DNA of 64,000 nucleotides from Mesorhizobium tamadayense. Lineage in GTDB: Bacteria; Pseudomonadota; Alphaproteobacteria; Rhizobiales; Rhizobiaceae. A program made the position numbers and the translations under genes. Each line of letters opens with the position of its first letter. Within the stretch, counting starts at the first letter, position 1. Of the stretch, positions 1-9,086 are shown in pieces. The stretch spans positions 62,001-126,000 of the forward strand of contig NZ_RQXT01000003.1 in assembly GCF_003863365.1 (NCBI RefSeq). The letters run 5' to 3'. A model generated the notes under the pieces. It was not told the DNA's origin. It searched no databases and was given only the letters and a program-made list of their open reading frames with translations.

Positions 1-280
1 GCTCTTCCAGGCGAACGCGCGAGCAGCCCATCAGGTCGAGCGCCCCGACATTGAGCGTCGAGCGCACCGCCACCCTGGCGCCACCTTCGATCAGCCGCTC
101 GGCGAACAGCGTGCCGGAATCGCCATGGTAGAGCGCCCCGTCGATATGCGCCGAGGCGATCGGGATCAGCCGCGGCGCCCCGAGCAGGCGCGCGCTCTCG
201 GCAACGATGCGCATTGCCATCCCGGCGCCGTCCTTGCCGGCGGCGATTGCCTGTTCTTCTTGGCTGAGCGCGAGGCTCAA
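1..280 (-). CDS. Aconitase X family protein, N-terminal part
   Basis: Reading the minus strand from a TTG at 280 gives about 93 residues that run off the window edge. The segment AHIDGALYHGDSG, followed by STLNVGALDL, is typical of the aconitase X (AcnX, formerly DUF521) catalytic domain, a family that dehydrates hydroxyproline- or mevalonate-derived acids. The TTG overlaps the stop of the upstream acetyltransferase gene (TTGA), which suggests translational coupling. No ATG is available nearby in this frame. The substrate cannot be told from this fragment. Confidence 0.75.
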   Translation of the reverse strand, partial: MSLALSQEEQAIAAGKDGAGMAMRIVAESARLLGAPRLIPIASAHIDGALYHGDSGTLFAERLIEGGARVAVRSTLNVGALDLMGCSRVRLEE

Positions 281-765
281 GACAGCACCTTGCGCATGGT
301 GATCGAGGTCGGCCGGTCGTAGCCCTTATGCGCCGTGAACTCGGTCTCGCGAAAGCCGAGCCGGGCGAAGGCGGCGTGGTTCGCGGTGAGTTCGACGCGT
401 GTCTGCAGCTCGATGGCGTATTTGCCGTGCCGACGGGCAAGGTCCTCCACGGCCAGCATCAGCCGTCCGCCTATCCCCCGCCCATGAAGGCTGGGCTCGA
501 CGGCAAGCTTGCCGACATAGAAATCCTTCGCCCTCTCCAGCGCGAAGACGCAACCGACGATCTGGCCGTTCTCCAAGGCCAGGAACGCCGTCTCCAGCGC
601 TGTCTTGCTCTTGAGGTTTTCCGGCGTCAACCGATGCGCCGAGGACGGCGGGTCGATGACGCCGTCCATATAGGCGAAGGCGCGCAGGATCAGCGCCAGC
701 AATTCGTCCCACCGCGCGAAGTCCGGCGGAAGCTCGGTGACCAAGGGAGTGGCCGGCCGGTCCAT
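277..765 (-). CDS. GNAT family N-acetyltransferase
   Basis: About 162 residues. The acetyl-CoA binding motif (VEPSLHGRGIGGRLM) lies in the middle, and the C-terminal half has the usual pattern ending in NHAAFARLGFRE. It would transfer an acetyl group from acetyl-CoA to an unknown amine. An in-frame upstream extension exists but would run into the moeB-like gene, so the ATG at 765 (MDRPATPL) is preferred; it sits 4 bases after that gene's stop and has AAGGCAG upstream. It is coupled to the aconitase X gene by a 4-base overlap. The substrate is unknown. Confidence 0.8.
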   Translation of the reverse strand: MDRPATPLVTELPPDFARWDELLALILRAFAYMDGVIDPPSSAHRLTPENLKSKTALETAFLALENGQIVGCVFALERAKDFYVGKLAVEPSLHGRGIGGRLMLAVEDLARRHGKYAIELQTRVELTANHAAFARLGFRETEFTAHKGYDRPTSITMRKVLS

Positions 766-769
766 GCGC

Positions 770-1525
770 TCAGACTGCCTTGTAGCGAACTGTGTCGAAA
801 CGCGCGGTGAGCCCGTCGTAAAGCAGCAGCCGGCCGACCAGCGGCTCGCCGATACCGGCAATCAGCTTGATCGCCTCCATCGCTTCCAGCGTGCCGATGA
901 CGCCCGTCAGCGCGCCGACGATGCCGGCAACGGCGCAGGATGGCACCAGCCCTTCGGGCGGCGCTTCCGGAAAAAGGTCGCGGTAGCCTGGATTGCGCCT
1001 GCCGTCGGCGCCCGTTTCAAACGGCTTCAGCACCGTCACCGAGCCGTCGAAGCGGCCGACGGCGGCGGTGACCAGAGGCTTCTTTTCCAGGGCGCAGGCA
1101 TCGGCCAGCGCATAGCGTGTCTCGAAATTGTCGGAGCCGTCGACGACGACATCGTAGCGGGCGACGAGGGCAGGGGCGTTTTGCTCCGTCAGCCTGAGGC
1201 GATGCAGTTCCACCCCGACATTGGGGTTGATTCGCATGATGGCCGCCGAGGCGCTGTCGGTCTTCGCCATGCCGATCGTGTCGCTGCCATGGATCACCTG
1301 CCGCTGCAGGTTGGACAACGAGACGGTATCGTCGTCGACGATGCCGAGCGTGCCGACGCCGGCCGCGGCAAGATATTCAAGCACAGGCGCGCCCAGTCCG
1401 CCGGCGCCGACCACTAGCACCCGCGCCCGCTTCAACTTCTGCTGGCCGGGGCCGCCGATTTCGGGCAGCACGATGTGGCGGGCATAGCGTTCGAGCTCTT
1501 CGTCGGTCAGGGCGGCATTGGTCAT
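770..1525 (-). CDS. moeB: MoeB/ThiF-type adenylyltransferase
   Basis: 251 residues of the E1-like fold. GAGGLGAPVLEYLAAAG is the nucleotide-binding loop, then DDDTVSLSNLQRQ, DGSDNFETRY and an adenylation core ending in GTLEAMEAIKLI. By family it activates the C-terminal glycine of a sulfur carrier (MoaD or ThiS) as an acyl-adenylate for molybdopterin or thiamine synthesis. The zinc-binding Cys pairs of E. coli MoeB are not visible: the first pair reads GYRD and no C-terminal CxxC follows. MoeB versus ThiF cannot be decided from sequence alone. It is cotranscribed with the downstream acetyltransferase gene. Confidence 0.85.
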   Translation of the reverse strand: MTNAALTDEELERYARHIVLPEIGGPGQQKLKRARVLVVGAGGLGAPVLEYLAAAGVGTLGIVDDDTVSLSNLQRQVIHGSDTIGMAKTDSASAAIMRINPNVGVELHRLRLTEQNAPALVARYDVVVDGSDNFETRYALADACALEKKPLVTAAVGRFDGSVTVLKPFETGADGRRNPGYRDLFPEAPPEGLVPSCAVAGIVGALTGVIGTLEAMEAIKLIAGIGEPLVGRLLLYDGLTARFDTVRYKAV

Positions 1526-1545
1526 GGCCGGACCTTATAGCTGGT

Positions 1546-1587
1546 GCAAAGCCTTGTCATGCACATGCAAGGCAAAGCCTTGTCATG
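1546..1587. repeat. 16-bp direct repeat, two copies
   Basis: GCAAAGCCTTGTCATG occurs at 1546-1561 and again at 1572-1587, in the short space between recF and the moeB-like gene. It is probably a local duplication. No function is visible. Confidence 0.6.
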
Positions 1588-1621
1588 GGCAGATGGCTGC
1601 GACGCTCGATCCCTTCAAGAG

Positions 1622-2782
1622 CTAACCCGTCGGTCCGACGCTGCCGTGGTCGACCGTCAGGAATTGCGCCCGCCCGGCAAGGCTGGAAAACAACGCGGCA
1701 TCGGTGCCGGTCATGAAGGCCTGGCAGTTCAGTTCCTCGAGGATGGAAAACAGCGCCGCGCGCCGGCCGCTGTCGAGATGCGCGGCGATCTCGTCGAGCA
1801 GGAGGATCGGCGTCAGGCCCGACATCTCCCCGGTCAGCCTCGCATGCGACAACACGATGCCGACCAACAGCGCCTTCTGCTCGCCTGTCGAGCACAATTC
1901 GGCCGGCATCGACTTCGGCCGGTGACGGACCAGGAGGTCCGACCGGTGCGGACCGTCCAGCGTGCGGCCGGCGGCGCGGTCGCGCTCGCGGCCATTGGCG
2001 AGGGTGGCGCGGAACCGCTCCTCGACATCGACGGCCGGCGCGACAGCGATCTCGCTCTCCAATTCGCCGGCGAGGCTGATGTCTGCCTGCGGAAATGGGC
2101 CGCTGCCGGGCAGCCTGTCGATCATCGCAGCCAGCAGCCGCACCAGTTCCGCCCGTGCCGCCGCGATCGCCACCCCGGTTTCGGCCATCTGTGTCTCGAT
2201 CGCGTCGAACCAGCCGCTGTCGCGCGAGCCTTCCGTAAGCAGACGGTTACGGCCACGCATGGCCTTCTCGTAGTCGAGCGCCCGCTGCCCATGGCCGGGG
2301 TCGATCGCCAGCACAAGCCGGTCGAGGAAGCGGCGACGGTCGGCGGCCGGACCCGGAAACAGCCCGTCCATCGCCGGGGTCAGCCAGACGACCCGCAGCC
2401 ATTCCAGCATATCCTCTACCGACTTCGCTGGCGCGCCGTTGATGCGAACGCGCCTGCCGCCTTCTCCGGCGGCATCGCCGCCGGAAATGCCGGTGCCGAT
2501 TTCAACCTGACCTTCCGGTCCCTCGATCCGGGCGTGCAAGGCAAAGCCGCCATCGCCGCCCTCGCGCGCCACGTCGGCATAGGGCGCGCGGCGGAGCCCG
2601 CGCCCCGGCGTCAGCAGCGAGATGGCTTCGAGCAGATTGGTCTTGCCGGCGCCATTGTCGCCGGACAGCACCACGGTGCCGGGACCGAGCTCGAGCGAAA
2701 GTCCCGCATAGTTGCGGAAATTTGTAAGCGTCAACTTACTTATATAGTTTTGCTGCCGAAGCTGGTTGGCGTCCGAGGTCAC
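1622..2782 (-). CDS. recF: DNA replication and repair protein RecF
   Basis: 386 residues from a GTG at 2782. The N-terminus has the RecF pattern LTLTNFRNY followed by Walker A GDNGAGKTNLLEAISLL. The C-terminus carries the ABC-type signature region (STGEQKALLVG) and Walker B LLLDEIAAHLD. RecF is an SMC-like ATPase that loads RecA at single-strand gaps with RecO and RecR. It follows dnaN in the classical dnaA-dnaN-recF order, but about 330 bases of hairpin repeats separate it from dnaN, so it may have its own promoter. Confidence 0.95.
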   Translation of the reverse strand: MTSDANQLRQQNYISKLTLTNFRNYAGLSLELGPGTVVLSGDNGAGKTNLLEAISLLTPGRGLRRAPYADVAREGGDGGFALHARIEGPEGQVEIGTGISGGDAAGEGGRRVRINGAPAKSVEDMLEWLRVVWLTPAMDGLFPGPAADRRRFLDRLVLAIDPGHGQRALDYEKAMRGRNRLLTEGSRDSGWFDAIETQMAETGVAIAAARAELVRLLAAMIDRLPGSGPFPQADISLAGELESEIAVAPAVDVEERFRATLANGRERDRAAGRTLDGPHRSDLLVRHRPKSMPAELCSTGEQKALLVGIVLSHARLTGEMSGLTPILLLDEIAAHLDSGRRAALFSILEELNCQAFMTGTDAALFSSLAGRAQFLTVDHGSVGPTG

Positions 2783-2800
2783 GGCGACATGTCAGGCCCG

Positions 2801-3059
2801 CTAGAGCATTTTGCAGCCGAGTGGAACCACTTGGCGTCGCAGAAATGCGGCTAAAACAAACAGATAGAGCGGTACTGCGTGAACCGATGAACCGCTCTAA
2901 AGCAATTCCAGGAAAAGCGAGACACGGTTTTTGCGTCCGGAATTGCGTCAAGCAAAGAGAGATAGAGTGGTTCGCCGTTTCACACAAACGATGAACCGCT
3001 CTCGGGCCTAAAGCATGTCTCCCGAAAGTGTGCAGCGGTTTCGGGGCAAAGACATGCTT
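2801..3059. repeat. Composite of intergenic hairpin repeats between recF and dnaN
   Basis: This gene-free stretch of more than 300 bases is built almost wholly from short hairpin elements. Copies with palindromic arms around a core like CCAGGAAAAG-N-ACGGTTTT lie at 2901-2946 (arms GCAATTCC/GGAATTGC) and 3011-3059 (arms AAGCATGTC/GACATGCTT). A degenerate copy lies near 2806-2848. Between them are stems of the AGAGCGGT/ACCGCTCT type at 2866-2898 and 2965-3001. The same family recurs near 4416, 25064, 25541 and 29252. These resemble the repetitive intergenic palindromes common in rhizobia. Confidence 0.75.
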
Positions 3060-3071
3060 GAATTCAAAGAC

Positions 3072-3114
3072 CTAAAGCAGGTGGCGTGAATCCTTTTTCA
3101 CGCGACCTGCTTTA
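3072..3114 (-). terminator. Long hairpin at the dnaN stop codon
   Basis: Arms of about 19 bases (CTAAAGCAGGT... and ...ACCTGCTTTAG) pair with one mismatch. The stem reaches into the dnaN stop codon at 3112-3114. It would fold in the dnaN mRNA tail. There is no clean U tract, so it may be a repeat-derived mRNA-stabilising or weak terminating structure rather than a standard terminator. Confidence 0.55.
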
Positions 3115-4230
3115 GACCCGCATCGGCATCAGCACGTAGAGCGCGGTCTCGTCGGCCAAGTCGTGGATCAGCGTCGGAGACCCGGCATCCGCCAGCATGA
3201 ACTTCGCCTCCGTACCGGTGAGTTGGGCCGCGACATCGAGCAGATATTTGGCGTTGAAGCCGATCTCGATCGGGTCGGACGAGTAATCGGCCGCCAGCTC
3301 CTCGGTGGCGCTGCCCGAATCCGGATTGTTGACGGCGAGCGTGAGCAGGCCGTCGTTGATCGACAGTTTCACTGCCCGGCCGCGTTCGGACGAAATGGTC
3401 GAGACGCGGTCGACGGCGGCGGCGAAGCTCTGGCGGTCGATGATAAGCTTCTTGTCGTTGCCGGTCGGAATGACCCGCTGATAGTCCGGGAAGGTGCCGT
3501 CGATCAGCTTCGAGGTCAAAATGACGCTGCCGATGGTAAAGCGGATCTTGGTGTCCGACAGTTCCGTCGTCACCGCCACATCCGGGTCGTCGACCAGCTT
3601 CTGCAGCTCGCTCACCGTCTTGCGCGGAATGATGATGCCGGGCATGCCTTCAGAGCCTGCCGGCGCGTCGATCTCGGCGCGTGCCAGGCGATGGCCGTCG
3701 GTCGCGACCGAGCGCAGCTTCAGCTTGCCGCCCGCCTCATGCGTGTGCAGGAAGATGCCGTTGAGATAGTAGCGCGTTTCCTCGGTCGAGATGGCGAACT
3801 GCGTCTTCTCGATCAGGCCCTTGAGCGCCACCGAGTCGAGCCGGAAGATGTGCGAGAAGGAGCCGGCCGAAAGCTCCGGGAAATCGGACTGCGGCAGGCA
3901 CTGCAGGCGGAAGCTGGAGCGCCCGGAAGTGACGGTCATCGCGTTGCCGTCCTCGTCGGTCTTCAGCATCACCTCGGCGCCGTCGGCGAGCTTGCGCACG
4001 ATATCGTAGAGCAGATGCGCCGGCACCGTCGTCGCGCCGCCGCGCTCGACCTTGGCGGGCGTGGCTTCCGTCACTTCGAGGTCGAGGTCGGTCGCTTTCA
4101 TCTCCAGGCTGGCGCCTTCGGCGCTGAGCAGCACATTCGACAGGATCGGTATGGTGTTGCGCCGCTCCACCACGCGATGAACGTGGTTGAGGGACTTCAG
4201 GAGATTGGACCGTTCCAGGATAACACGCAT
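3112..4230 (-). CDS. dnaN: DNA polymerase III subunit beta (sliding clamp)
   Basis: 372 residues, the usual length for the clamp. The start at 4230 gives MRVILERSNLLKSLNHVHRV, the conserved alphaproteobacterial N-terminus. A 7-residue upstream extension is possible but unlikely. The C-terminus ends in the conserved YVLMPMRV. The ring-shaped dimer holds DNA polymerase III on DNA and recruits partner proteins. It lies downstream of dnaA in the same direction, but 360 bases with hairpin repeats separate them. Confidence 0.96.
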   Translation of the reverse strand: MRVILERSNLLKSLNHVHRVVERRNTIPILSNVLLSAEGASLEMKATDLDLEVTEATPAKVERGGATTVPAHLLYDIVRKLADGAEVMLKTDEDGNAMTVTSGRSSFRLQCLPQSDFPELSAGSFSHIFRLDSVALKGLIEKTQFAISTEETRYYLNGIFLHTHEAGGKLKLRSVATDGHRLARAEIDAPAGSEGMPGIIIPRKTVSELQKLVDDPDVAVTTELSDTKIRFTIGSVILTSKLIDGTFPDYQRVIPTGNDKKLIIDRQSFAAAVDRVSTISSERGRAVKLSINDGLLTLAVNNPDSGSATEELAADYSSDPIEIGFNAKYLLDVAAQLTGTEAKFMLADAGSPTLIHDLADETALYVLMPMRV

Positions 4231-4590
4231 GACGAAACAGGCTCGCTTCAATAAATGAGCGGGTCACCGGGGAGCGGCGTCCCGCGAAAGCTCCGAAGAG
4301 CTCAGAATCTGTGTAAGCTGACAGTAAAAAGCCTGCAAGCGCAAGCCCACGGCACCGGTTCCGGCCGGTTGCCTGGGCTTTCTGGGGATAAAGCCGGCGA
4401 AGCGCGCCGACCCGATGCCTGTCGCCCAAAACTGGGTAGCGGTTTCGGGAAAACGACATGCATGAAAACAAGTGCATGTCGCCTAAAAATGCGCAGCGGT
4501 TTTGGGGCAACGACATGTATGAAAACAAACACTTAAAGCGCGTCGCTCGAATCTGTTTCGACGCGACGCGCTTTATCGATTTGCAACCGC
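4231..4590. repeat. dnaA-dnaN spacer with hairpin repeats
   Basis: There is no gene here. Two adjacent copies of the hairpin family lie at 4416-4462 (arms TGCCTGTCG/CGACATGCA, one mismatch) and 4473-4519 (arms TGCATGTCG/CGACATGTA). A separate stem at 4534-4575 (TAAAGCGCGTCG pairing with CGACGCGCTTTA, one bulge) lies 16 bases after the dnaA stop and probably forms the 3' end of the dnaA message. The dnaN promoter should lie between about 4231 and 4410, but no clear -35/-10 pair was identified. Confidence 0.7.
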
Positions 4591-6135
4591 TCAGGCCTGC
4601 TCGTTGATGAGCCTTCTGAGCAGTTCGAGCTCCTGCGCCAGCGTGTTGTCGGCACCGGAAAGATCTTCGATCTTGCGCACGGCGTGCAGCACCGTCGTGT
4701 GGTCGCGGCCGCCGAAACGCCGTCCGATCTCCGGCAGCGAGCGCGGCGTCATCACTTTCGACAGATACATCGCCACCTGTCGCGGCTTGACGATGGTGCG
4801 CGTGCGCCGGTTGGAGAGCAGCTCTGTCTTCGACACGTTGTAGTGACGCGCCACGATGCGCTGGATGTCCTCGATGCGCACCCGCTTCGGCTCGCCCGAG
4901 CGGTAGATGTGGCCGAGGATCTCGTCGATGCGGTCGATTGTGATCTGCGGCTCGAAGGACTGGCGGAACAGAAGCTGGTTGAAGGCGCCTTCGAGCTCGC
5001 GCCCGCTGCCCGTCACCGTGCGGGCGACGTGATCGAGGATCTCGTCCGAAATATCGAGCGAGGCATCGTCGACCTTGGCGGTGGCAAGGCGCAGCTTCAG
5101 CATGCCGAGGCGCATGGCGAAGTCCGGCGCCGACATTTCGAGCGCCACGCCGCCATTGAGACGCGAGCGCACGCGCGGCTCCAGCGATTCCAGTTCCGAG
5201 GGCGGCCGGTCGGCGGCGACCACCACCTGCTTGGCGCTGTCGAGCAGCATGTTGATGAGATGGCAGAACTCATGCTGGATCGACTTGCCCTGAAGGAACT
5301 GCATGTCGTCGATGATCAGAAGATCGATATCGCGCAGCTGCTCCTTGAGGGTGAGCGCATTGTTGTCGCGGATCGCGGTGGCGAAGCGCCACATGAAATA
5401 TTCCGCCGTCAGATAGACCACGCGCGATTTCGGGTTTTGCCGCAGCGATTCCGCCGCGATCGCCTGCAACAGATGCGTCTTGCCCAATCCGACGGTCGCA
5501 TGAAGGAAGAGCGGGTTGAAGCGCACCGCGCTCGACTGCGATTCTGCCACCGCCTTGGCCGCCGCGAAGGCCACGCGGTTCGAGGGGCCATCGATGAAAG
5601 AAGCGAAAGTGTAGCGCGGATCGAGTGGCGACCCCAGCACATTGTGGCGGAACTCGGTCTCCACCGGCGCGCCCTGGCGGGGCGCCGGCGTCCGTTCCAC
5701 CCGGCCGGCGCTTGCCGTTCCGGCGGCGAGCACGGTCTGCGCCTGCTTGGTCATCTTGCGCGCAGGCGCGATCTCCGGCTCGACATGGTTGCGGCCCTGC
5801 CGCGTGGCGGTCCGCACAATGATCTCGATCTTGAGAAGGTCGGGATCCTCATGTCTCCACAGTTCGGCGATGAGATCGAGATAGTGGCCGTTGATCCACG
5901 ACCGCAGGAAGGCCGTGGGCACGGAGATGCGGACAATGCCGCGCGACGCCTCGGCAACCTTCATGCGGCCAAACCAGCTCGAATAGACCTCGGCTCCCAG
6001 ACGCGCCTTCAACTGGGCCTTGACCCGCTCGAACTTCTGTTCAGCGTCGCTGGATGCCGCCATGCCGTCCCCTCCGACGATAGTTGCTGGGAATGGGAGC
6101 TCGCCTGCTATCTCCCGTTCGATGCCGCTCTGCAT
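4591..6135 (-). CDS. dnaA: Chromosomal replication initiator protein DnaA
   Basis: 514 residues. The N-terminal DnaB/DiaA interaction domain ([20 protein letters not shown]) is followed by a variable linker. The AAA+ core has Walker [10 protein letters not shown] near residue 218 and Walker [13 protein letters not shown] near 275. Domain IV carries the DnaA-box signature [15 protein letters not shown] near 478. ATP-bound DnaA melts the origin and also regulates transcription. The open frame extends upstream to 6333 with arginine-rich, non-conserved sequence, so the ATG at 6135 ([14 protein letters not shown]) is preferred. Confidence 0.96.
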   Translation of the reverse strand: MQSGIEREIAGELPFPATIVGGDGMAASSDAEQKFERVKAQLKARLGAEVYSSWFGRMKVAEASRGIVRISVPTAFLRSWINGHYLDLIAELWRHEDPDLLKIEIIVRTATRQGRNHVEPEIAPARKMTKQAQTVLAAGTASAGRVERTPAPRQGAPVETEFRHNVLGSPLDPRYTFASFIDGPSNRVAFAAAKAVAESQSSAVRFNPLFLHATVGLGKTHLLQAIAAESLRQNPKSRVVYLTAEYFMWRFATAIRDNNALTLKEQLRDIDLLIIDDMQFLQGKSIQHEFCHLINMLLDSAKQVVVAADRPPSELESLEPRVRSRLNGGVALEMSAPDFAMRLGMLKLRLATAKVDDASLDISDEILDHVARTVTGSGRELEGAFNQLLFRQSFEPQITIDRIDEILGHIYRSGEPKRVRIEDIQRIVARHYNVSKTELLSNRRTRTIVKPRQVAMYLSKVMTPRSLPEIGRRFGGRDHTTVLHAVRKIEDLSGADNTLAQELELLRRLINEQA

Positions 6136-6908
6136 GATCAAGTTCCTTGTCTTGTCGTACCCTTTTCCGCCGGGAGTGCGCCTCCTGCACCCTGGGTCCG
6201 GCGAGTTTCCGCTGCGCCATCGCCGCCGCCGGCGATCGTCGCAACGTTGCGCAAGGGACCGATGCCGGCTCTCGCAAGCCGGCTTGATCATGCCAGGGCA
6301 ATACAACGCCGTCCGGCGAAAACGCCGGTACAATGTCGACCTGCCATGTACAATTACGCCAGTCCCCTACCCGCACCGAAGAGACAGACCAAGCCCCACG
6401 CGGAATTGCTCCACGTCATGAATTCCGCCATTTTGTGCTGGCCGATTCAGGCTGGGTCAGGGGGCTAATGCCCTTCCCTTCGATGAATGGACATTACCGA
6501 AATCGCTGTGGATAGGGCAAGGCCACGTCTAACCGATTTTTAACGAATCTGCTTAGCGGAGACATGTTCGGAGCGGCTGCCGTCCGGGCACGTTTTGACA
6601 AAGCCATTGTGATTCAAACCCTTTTCCGGCGAATATGAAAAAGGCCGGACGATCCGAAATTTTCTGAAATAATTCTCTTGACAGCTACTTGTCCCCCGCC
6701 GCTCCTCCGCGACTTGAACAAGCTGTGGATGACCGCCAGTAAGTTACTGAAAAATATATGGAATTTGTGACAGGCTAAATCGGGACCATGTCGCATCCGG
6801 CGGGTGTCGACATGACCGATTATGTATATGCCGGCAAAACATCTGCAACTTTGAAATTCGGTCCGAGCGCCGTTGTGCGAGCGTTCTTTTTAAGTACTTG
6901 CCGGCAAA
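6136..6908. other. Long dnaA upstream region without a gene
   Basis: About 770 bases between dnaA and the rpsT terminator. The half nearest rpsT is clearly AT-richer than the flanking genes. It holds two DnaA-box-like sites (see that entry). No convincing protein-coding or RNA gene was seen. It should contain the dnaA promoter and a long leader. An origin cannot be claimed, because in related bacteria the chromosomal origin is usually near hemE rather than dnaA. Confidence 0.6.
6507..6732. promoter_or_regulatory. Two DnaA-box-like 9-mers upstream of dnaA
   Basis: TGTGGATAG at 6507-6515 and TGTGGATGA at 6724-6732 are the reverse complements of CTATCCACA and TCATCCACA, one and two mismatches from the consensus TTATCCACA. 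Both lie in the same orientation in the AT-rich dnaA leader. That fits DnaA autoregulation, but two single boxes are weak evidence. Confidence 0.45.
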
Positions 6909-6937
6909 CGAAAAAACCCGGCCTGTGCGGCCGGGTT
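6909..6937 (-). terminator. Rho-independent terminator of rpsT
   Basis: On the minus strand AACCCGGCC, a five-base loop and GGCCGGGTT form a perfect 9-bp stem followed by a run of six T. It lies 30 bases after the rpsT stop and separates rpsT from dnaA. Confidence 0.9.
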
Positions 6938-6966
6938 CAAGGATAACGGTTCTAAAGGGAAGTCGG

Positions 6967-7233
6967 TCAGGCCGACAGCACCTTGACCCGCTGGGCCAGC
7001 CGCGAAACCTTGCGGGAAGCCGTGTTCTTGTGGATGACACCCTTGGTTGCGGCGCGCATCAATTCCGGCTCCGCGGCCTTGAACGCTTCCAGCGCGGCGG
7101 CCTTGTCGCCGGCGGCAAGCGCCTCTTCGACCTGGCGGACGTAGGTGCGGACGCGCGACCGGCGGTTCTTGTTGATCGCCGCGCGGCGGGCGATCTTGCG
7201 CGTTGCCTTTTTGGCCGAGGACGTATTGGCCAT
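6967..7233 (-). CDS. rpsT: 30S ribosomal protein S20
   Basis: 88 residues, the standard S20 length, very basic, starting [18 protein letters not shown]20 binds 16S rRNA early in small-subunit assembly. An upstream in-frame extension to 7302 has no S20 similarity. AGAGAGG precedes the ATG at 7233. It is followed by its own strong terminator. The rpsT-dnaA neighbourhood is a conserved feature of Hyphomicrobiales. Confidence 0.96.
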   Translation of the reverse strand: MANTSSAKKATRKIARRAAINKNRRSRVRTYVRQVEEALAAGDKAAALEAFKAAEPELMRAATKGVIHKNTASRKVSRLAQRVKVLSA

Positions 7234-7381
7234 GATGCCTCTCTTCTGATCTGGTGGGCGCCAGCGGGTGTCGCAGGGCGCAAAAAACAAACGGGCAGCC
7301 ACGGGGCCGCCTCGGTTGGTGCGGCTTATAGTTCAGCTTTTCCGGCGCGTCAACGCCGCGCCGGCTTCTTTTTGGCCGATC

Positions 7382-8155
7382 CTAGCGGTTGCTGAAATTC
7401 GGCTTCCGCTTCTCGACGAAGGCGGCCATGCCCTCCTTCTGGTCGTCGAGCGCGAACAGCGAATGGAACAGGCGGCGCTCGAAGCGCAGCCCTTCGGCAA
7501 GCGTCGTCTCATAGGCCCGGTTGACGGCTTCCTTGGCCATCATCACTGATGGCAGTGAAAACTCGGCGATCTTCGCCGCCGCCTTCCGCGCTTCGTCGAC
7601 CAGTTCGCCTATCGGCACCACCCGCGATACCAGTCCGCAGCGCTCGGCTTCGGCGGCGTCCATCATCCTCCCGGTCAGGCACATGTCCATCGCCTTCGAC
7701 TTGCCGACGAAGCGGGTCAGTCGCTGCGATCCGCCCATACCCGGCATGACGCCCAGCGTGATTTCGGGTTGGCCGAATTTTGCATTGTCGGCGGCGATGA
7801 TGAAATCGCACATCATGGCCAGCTCGCAGCCGCCGCCGAGCGCATAGCCGGCGACCGCCGCGATGATCGGCTTGCGTGCGCGTGTAAGTTCCTCCCAGCC
7901 GACGAAGAAGTCCTGGGTATAGGCGTCGGCGAAGGAGATTGCCTGCATTTCCTTGATGTCGGCGCCGGCCGCGAACGCCTTTTCCGAGCCTGTAAGCACC
8001 ATCGCGCCGATATCGGCATCGGCGCCGAACGCGTTCACGGCCGCCACGATCTCGGCCAGCACCTGCGAATTCAGGGCGTTGAGCGCCTTCGGCCGGTTCA
8101 GCGTGATCAGCCCGACCTTGCCGCGTGTCTCCACGAGAATGGTTTCGTAGGTCAT
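7382..8155 (-). CDS. Enoyl-CoA hydratase
   Basis: 257 residues of the crotonase fold. Both catalytic glutamates of true hydratases are present, in [11 protein letters not shown] and FGQPEITLG, and the oxyanion-hole segments FAAGADI and GYALGGG are intact. It adds water to trans-2-enoyl-CoA in beta-oxidation. The start at 8155 (MTYETILVE) has GAGGAGA upstream; the longer open frame to 8518 overlaps mutM and is not conserved. The neighbours mutM and rpsT are not metabolic partners, so this is probably a general housekeeping hydratase. Confidence 0.92.
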   Translation of the reverse strand: MTYETILVETRGKVGLITLNRPKALNALNSQVLAEIVAAVNAFGADADIGAMVLTGSEKAFAAGADIKEMQAISFADAYTQDFFVGWEELTRARKPIIAAVAGYALGGGCELAMMCDFIIAADNAKFGQPEITLGVMPGMGGSQRLTRFVGKSKAMDMCLTGRMMDAAEAERCGLVSRVVPIGELVDEARKAAAKIAEFSLPSVMMAKEAVNRAYETTLAEGLRFERRLFHSLFALDDQKEGMAAFVEKRKPNFSNR

Positions 8156-8195
8156 GGCATCGTCTCCTCGCTTCGATTGAAGCGACCGGTCTAGC

Positions 8196-9086
8196 TCACC
8201 GCTGACAGGTCCGGCAATAGAAGGTCGAACGGCCGCTCTGCACGACGCGCTCGATGTGGCCGCTGCAGCCCGGTTTCTGACACGGCTCGCCTTCGCGGTC
8301 GTAGACCGCGAAGGAATGCTGGAAATAGCCGAGCGACCCGTCTGCCTGGACATAGTCGCGCAGCGAGGATCCGCCGGCGGCGATCGCGTCGGCGATGACC
8401 GAGCGGATCGCCGCTGCCAGGCGTTCGCATTGTTGTTTCGCTTTCTTGCCCGAGCCGGCGATGGTGCCGGCTTCGCGCAGCGGCGACAGGCCGGCGCGCC
8501 ATAGCGCCTCCGACACATATATATTGCCGAGTCCGGCGATCAGCCGCTGGTCGAGCAACGCCGCCTTGAGCGGCGATCTGCGGCCTTCGAGCAGCGCGGC
8601 GAGCAAGGGGCCGTCAAGCGCGTTGCCGGTCGGCTCGATGCCCAGCCCCGCCAGCATCGGATGGGTGTCCGGCGCCCCTTCGGCAAACAGCATGAAGCCG
8701 AAACGGCGCGGGTCGTTGAAGATGACGCGGGACCGCTCGCCCTTCGGCGAGACGACATCGAACACGACGTGGTCATGTGCCGCGCTCTTCGAGCGTTCGT
8801 GATGGAAGGTGCCGGGCATGTCGCCGTTCCCGGCGGTTTCGACGCGGAACGATCCCGACATGCCGAGATGGCAAATCAGCACCGGACCGTCTTCGATGTG
8901 CATCGTCAGATATTTGGCGCGCCGGCCAAGCGCCGTCACGGTCTTGCCGGTAAGCCGCTCCGAAAAGCGTTCGGGAAAAGGAAAGCGAAGGTCTGGCCTG
9001 CGCGCCTCGACGTTGGCGAGCCGCGCCCCTTCCAGAACCGGCTGCAGCCCGCGCCGGACCGTTTCGACTTCAGGCAGTTCGGGCAT
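8196..9086 (-). CDS. mutM: Formamidopyrimidine-DNA glycosylase
   Basis: 296 residues starting [14 protein letters not shown]. The N-terminal proline (after Met removal) and the glutamate at position 3 are the catalytic residues of Fpg. The C-terminus has a four-cysteine zinc finger (CQKPGC ... CRTC). It removes 8-oxoguanine and ring-opened purines and nicks the abasic site. Its start lies inside the last 17 bases of deoB, so the two are probably cotranscribed and coupled. Confidence 0.96.
   Translation of the reverse strand: MPELPEVETVRRGLQPVLEGARLANVEARRPDLRFPFPERFSERLTGKTVTALGRRAKYLTMHIEDGPVLICHLGMSGSFRVETAGNGDMPGTFHHERSKSAAHDHVVFDVVSPKGERSRVIFNDPRRFGFMLFAEGAPDTHPMLAGLGIEPTGNALDGPLLAALLEGRRSPLKAALLDQRLIAGLGNIYVSEALWRAGLSPLREAGTIAGSGKKAKQQCERLAAAIRSVIADAIAAGGSSLRDYVQADGSLGYFQHSFAVYDREGEPCQKPGCSGHIERVVQSGRSTFYCRTCQR

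Noticed and set aside
4684..6468. Long plus-strand open frame of 594 codons opposite dnaA
   Set aside because: It is the antisense of a clear dnaA; the translation is Arg/His/Asp-rich without domains, as is usual in GC-rich DNA.
6136..6908. Chromosomal replication origin
   Set aside because: Only two weak DnaA boxes and no array of repeats. In related alphaproteobacteria the origin is usually away from dnaA.
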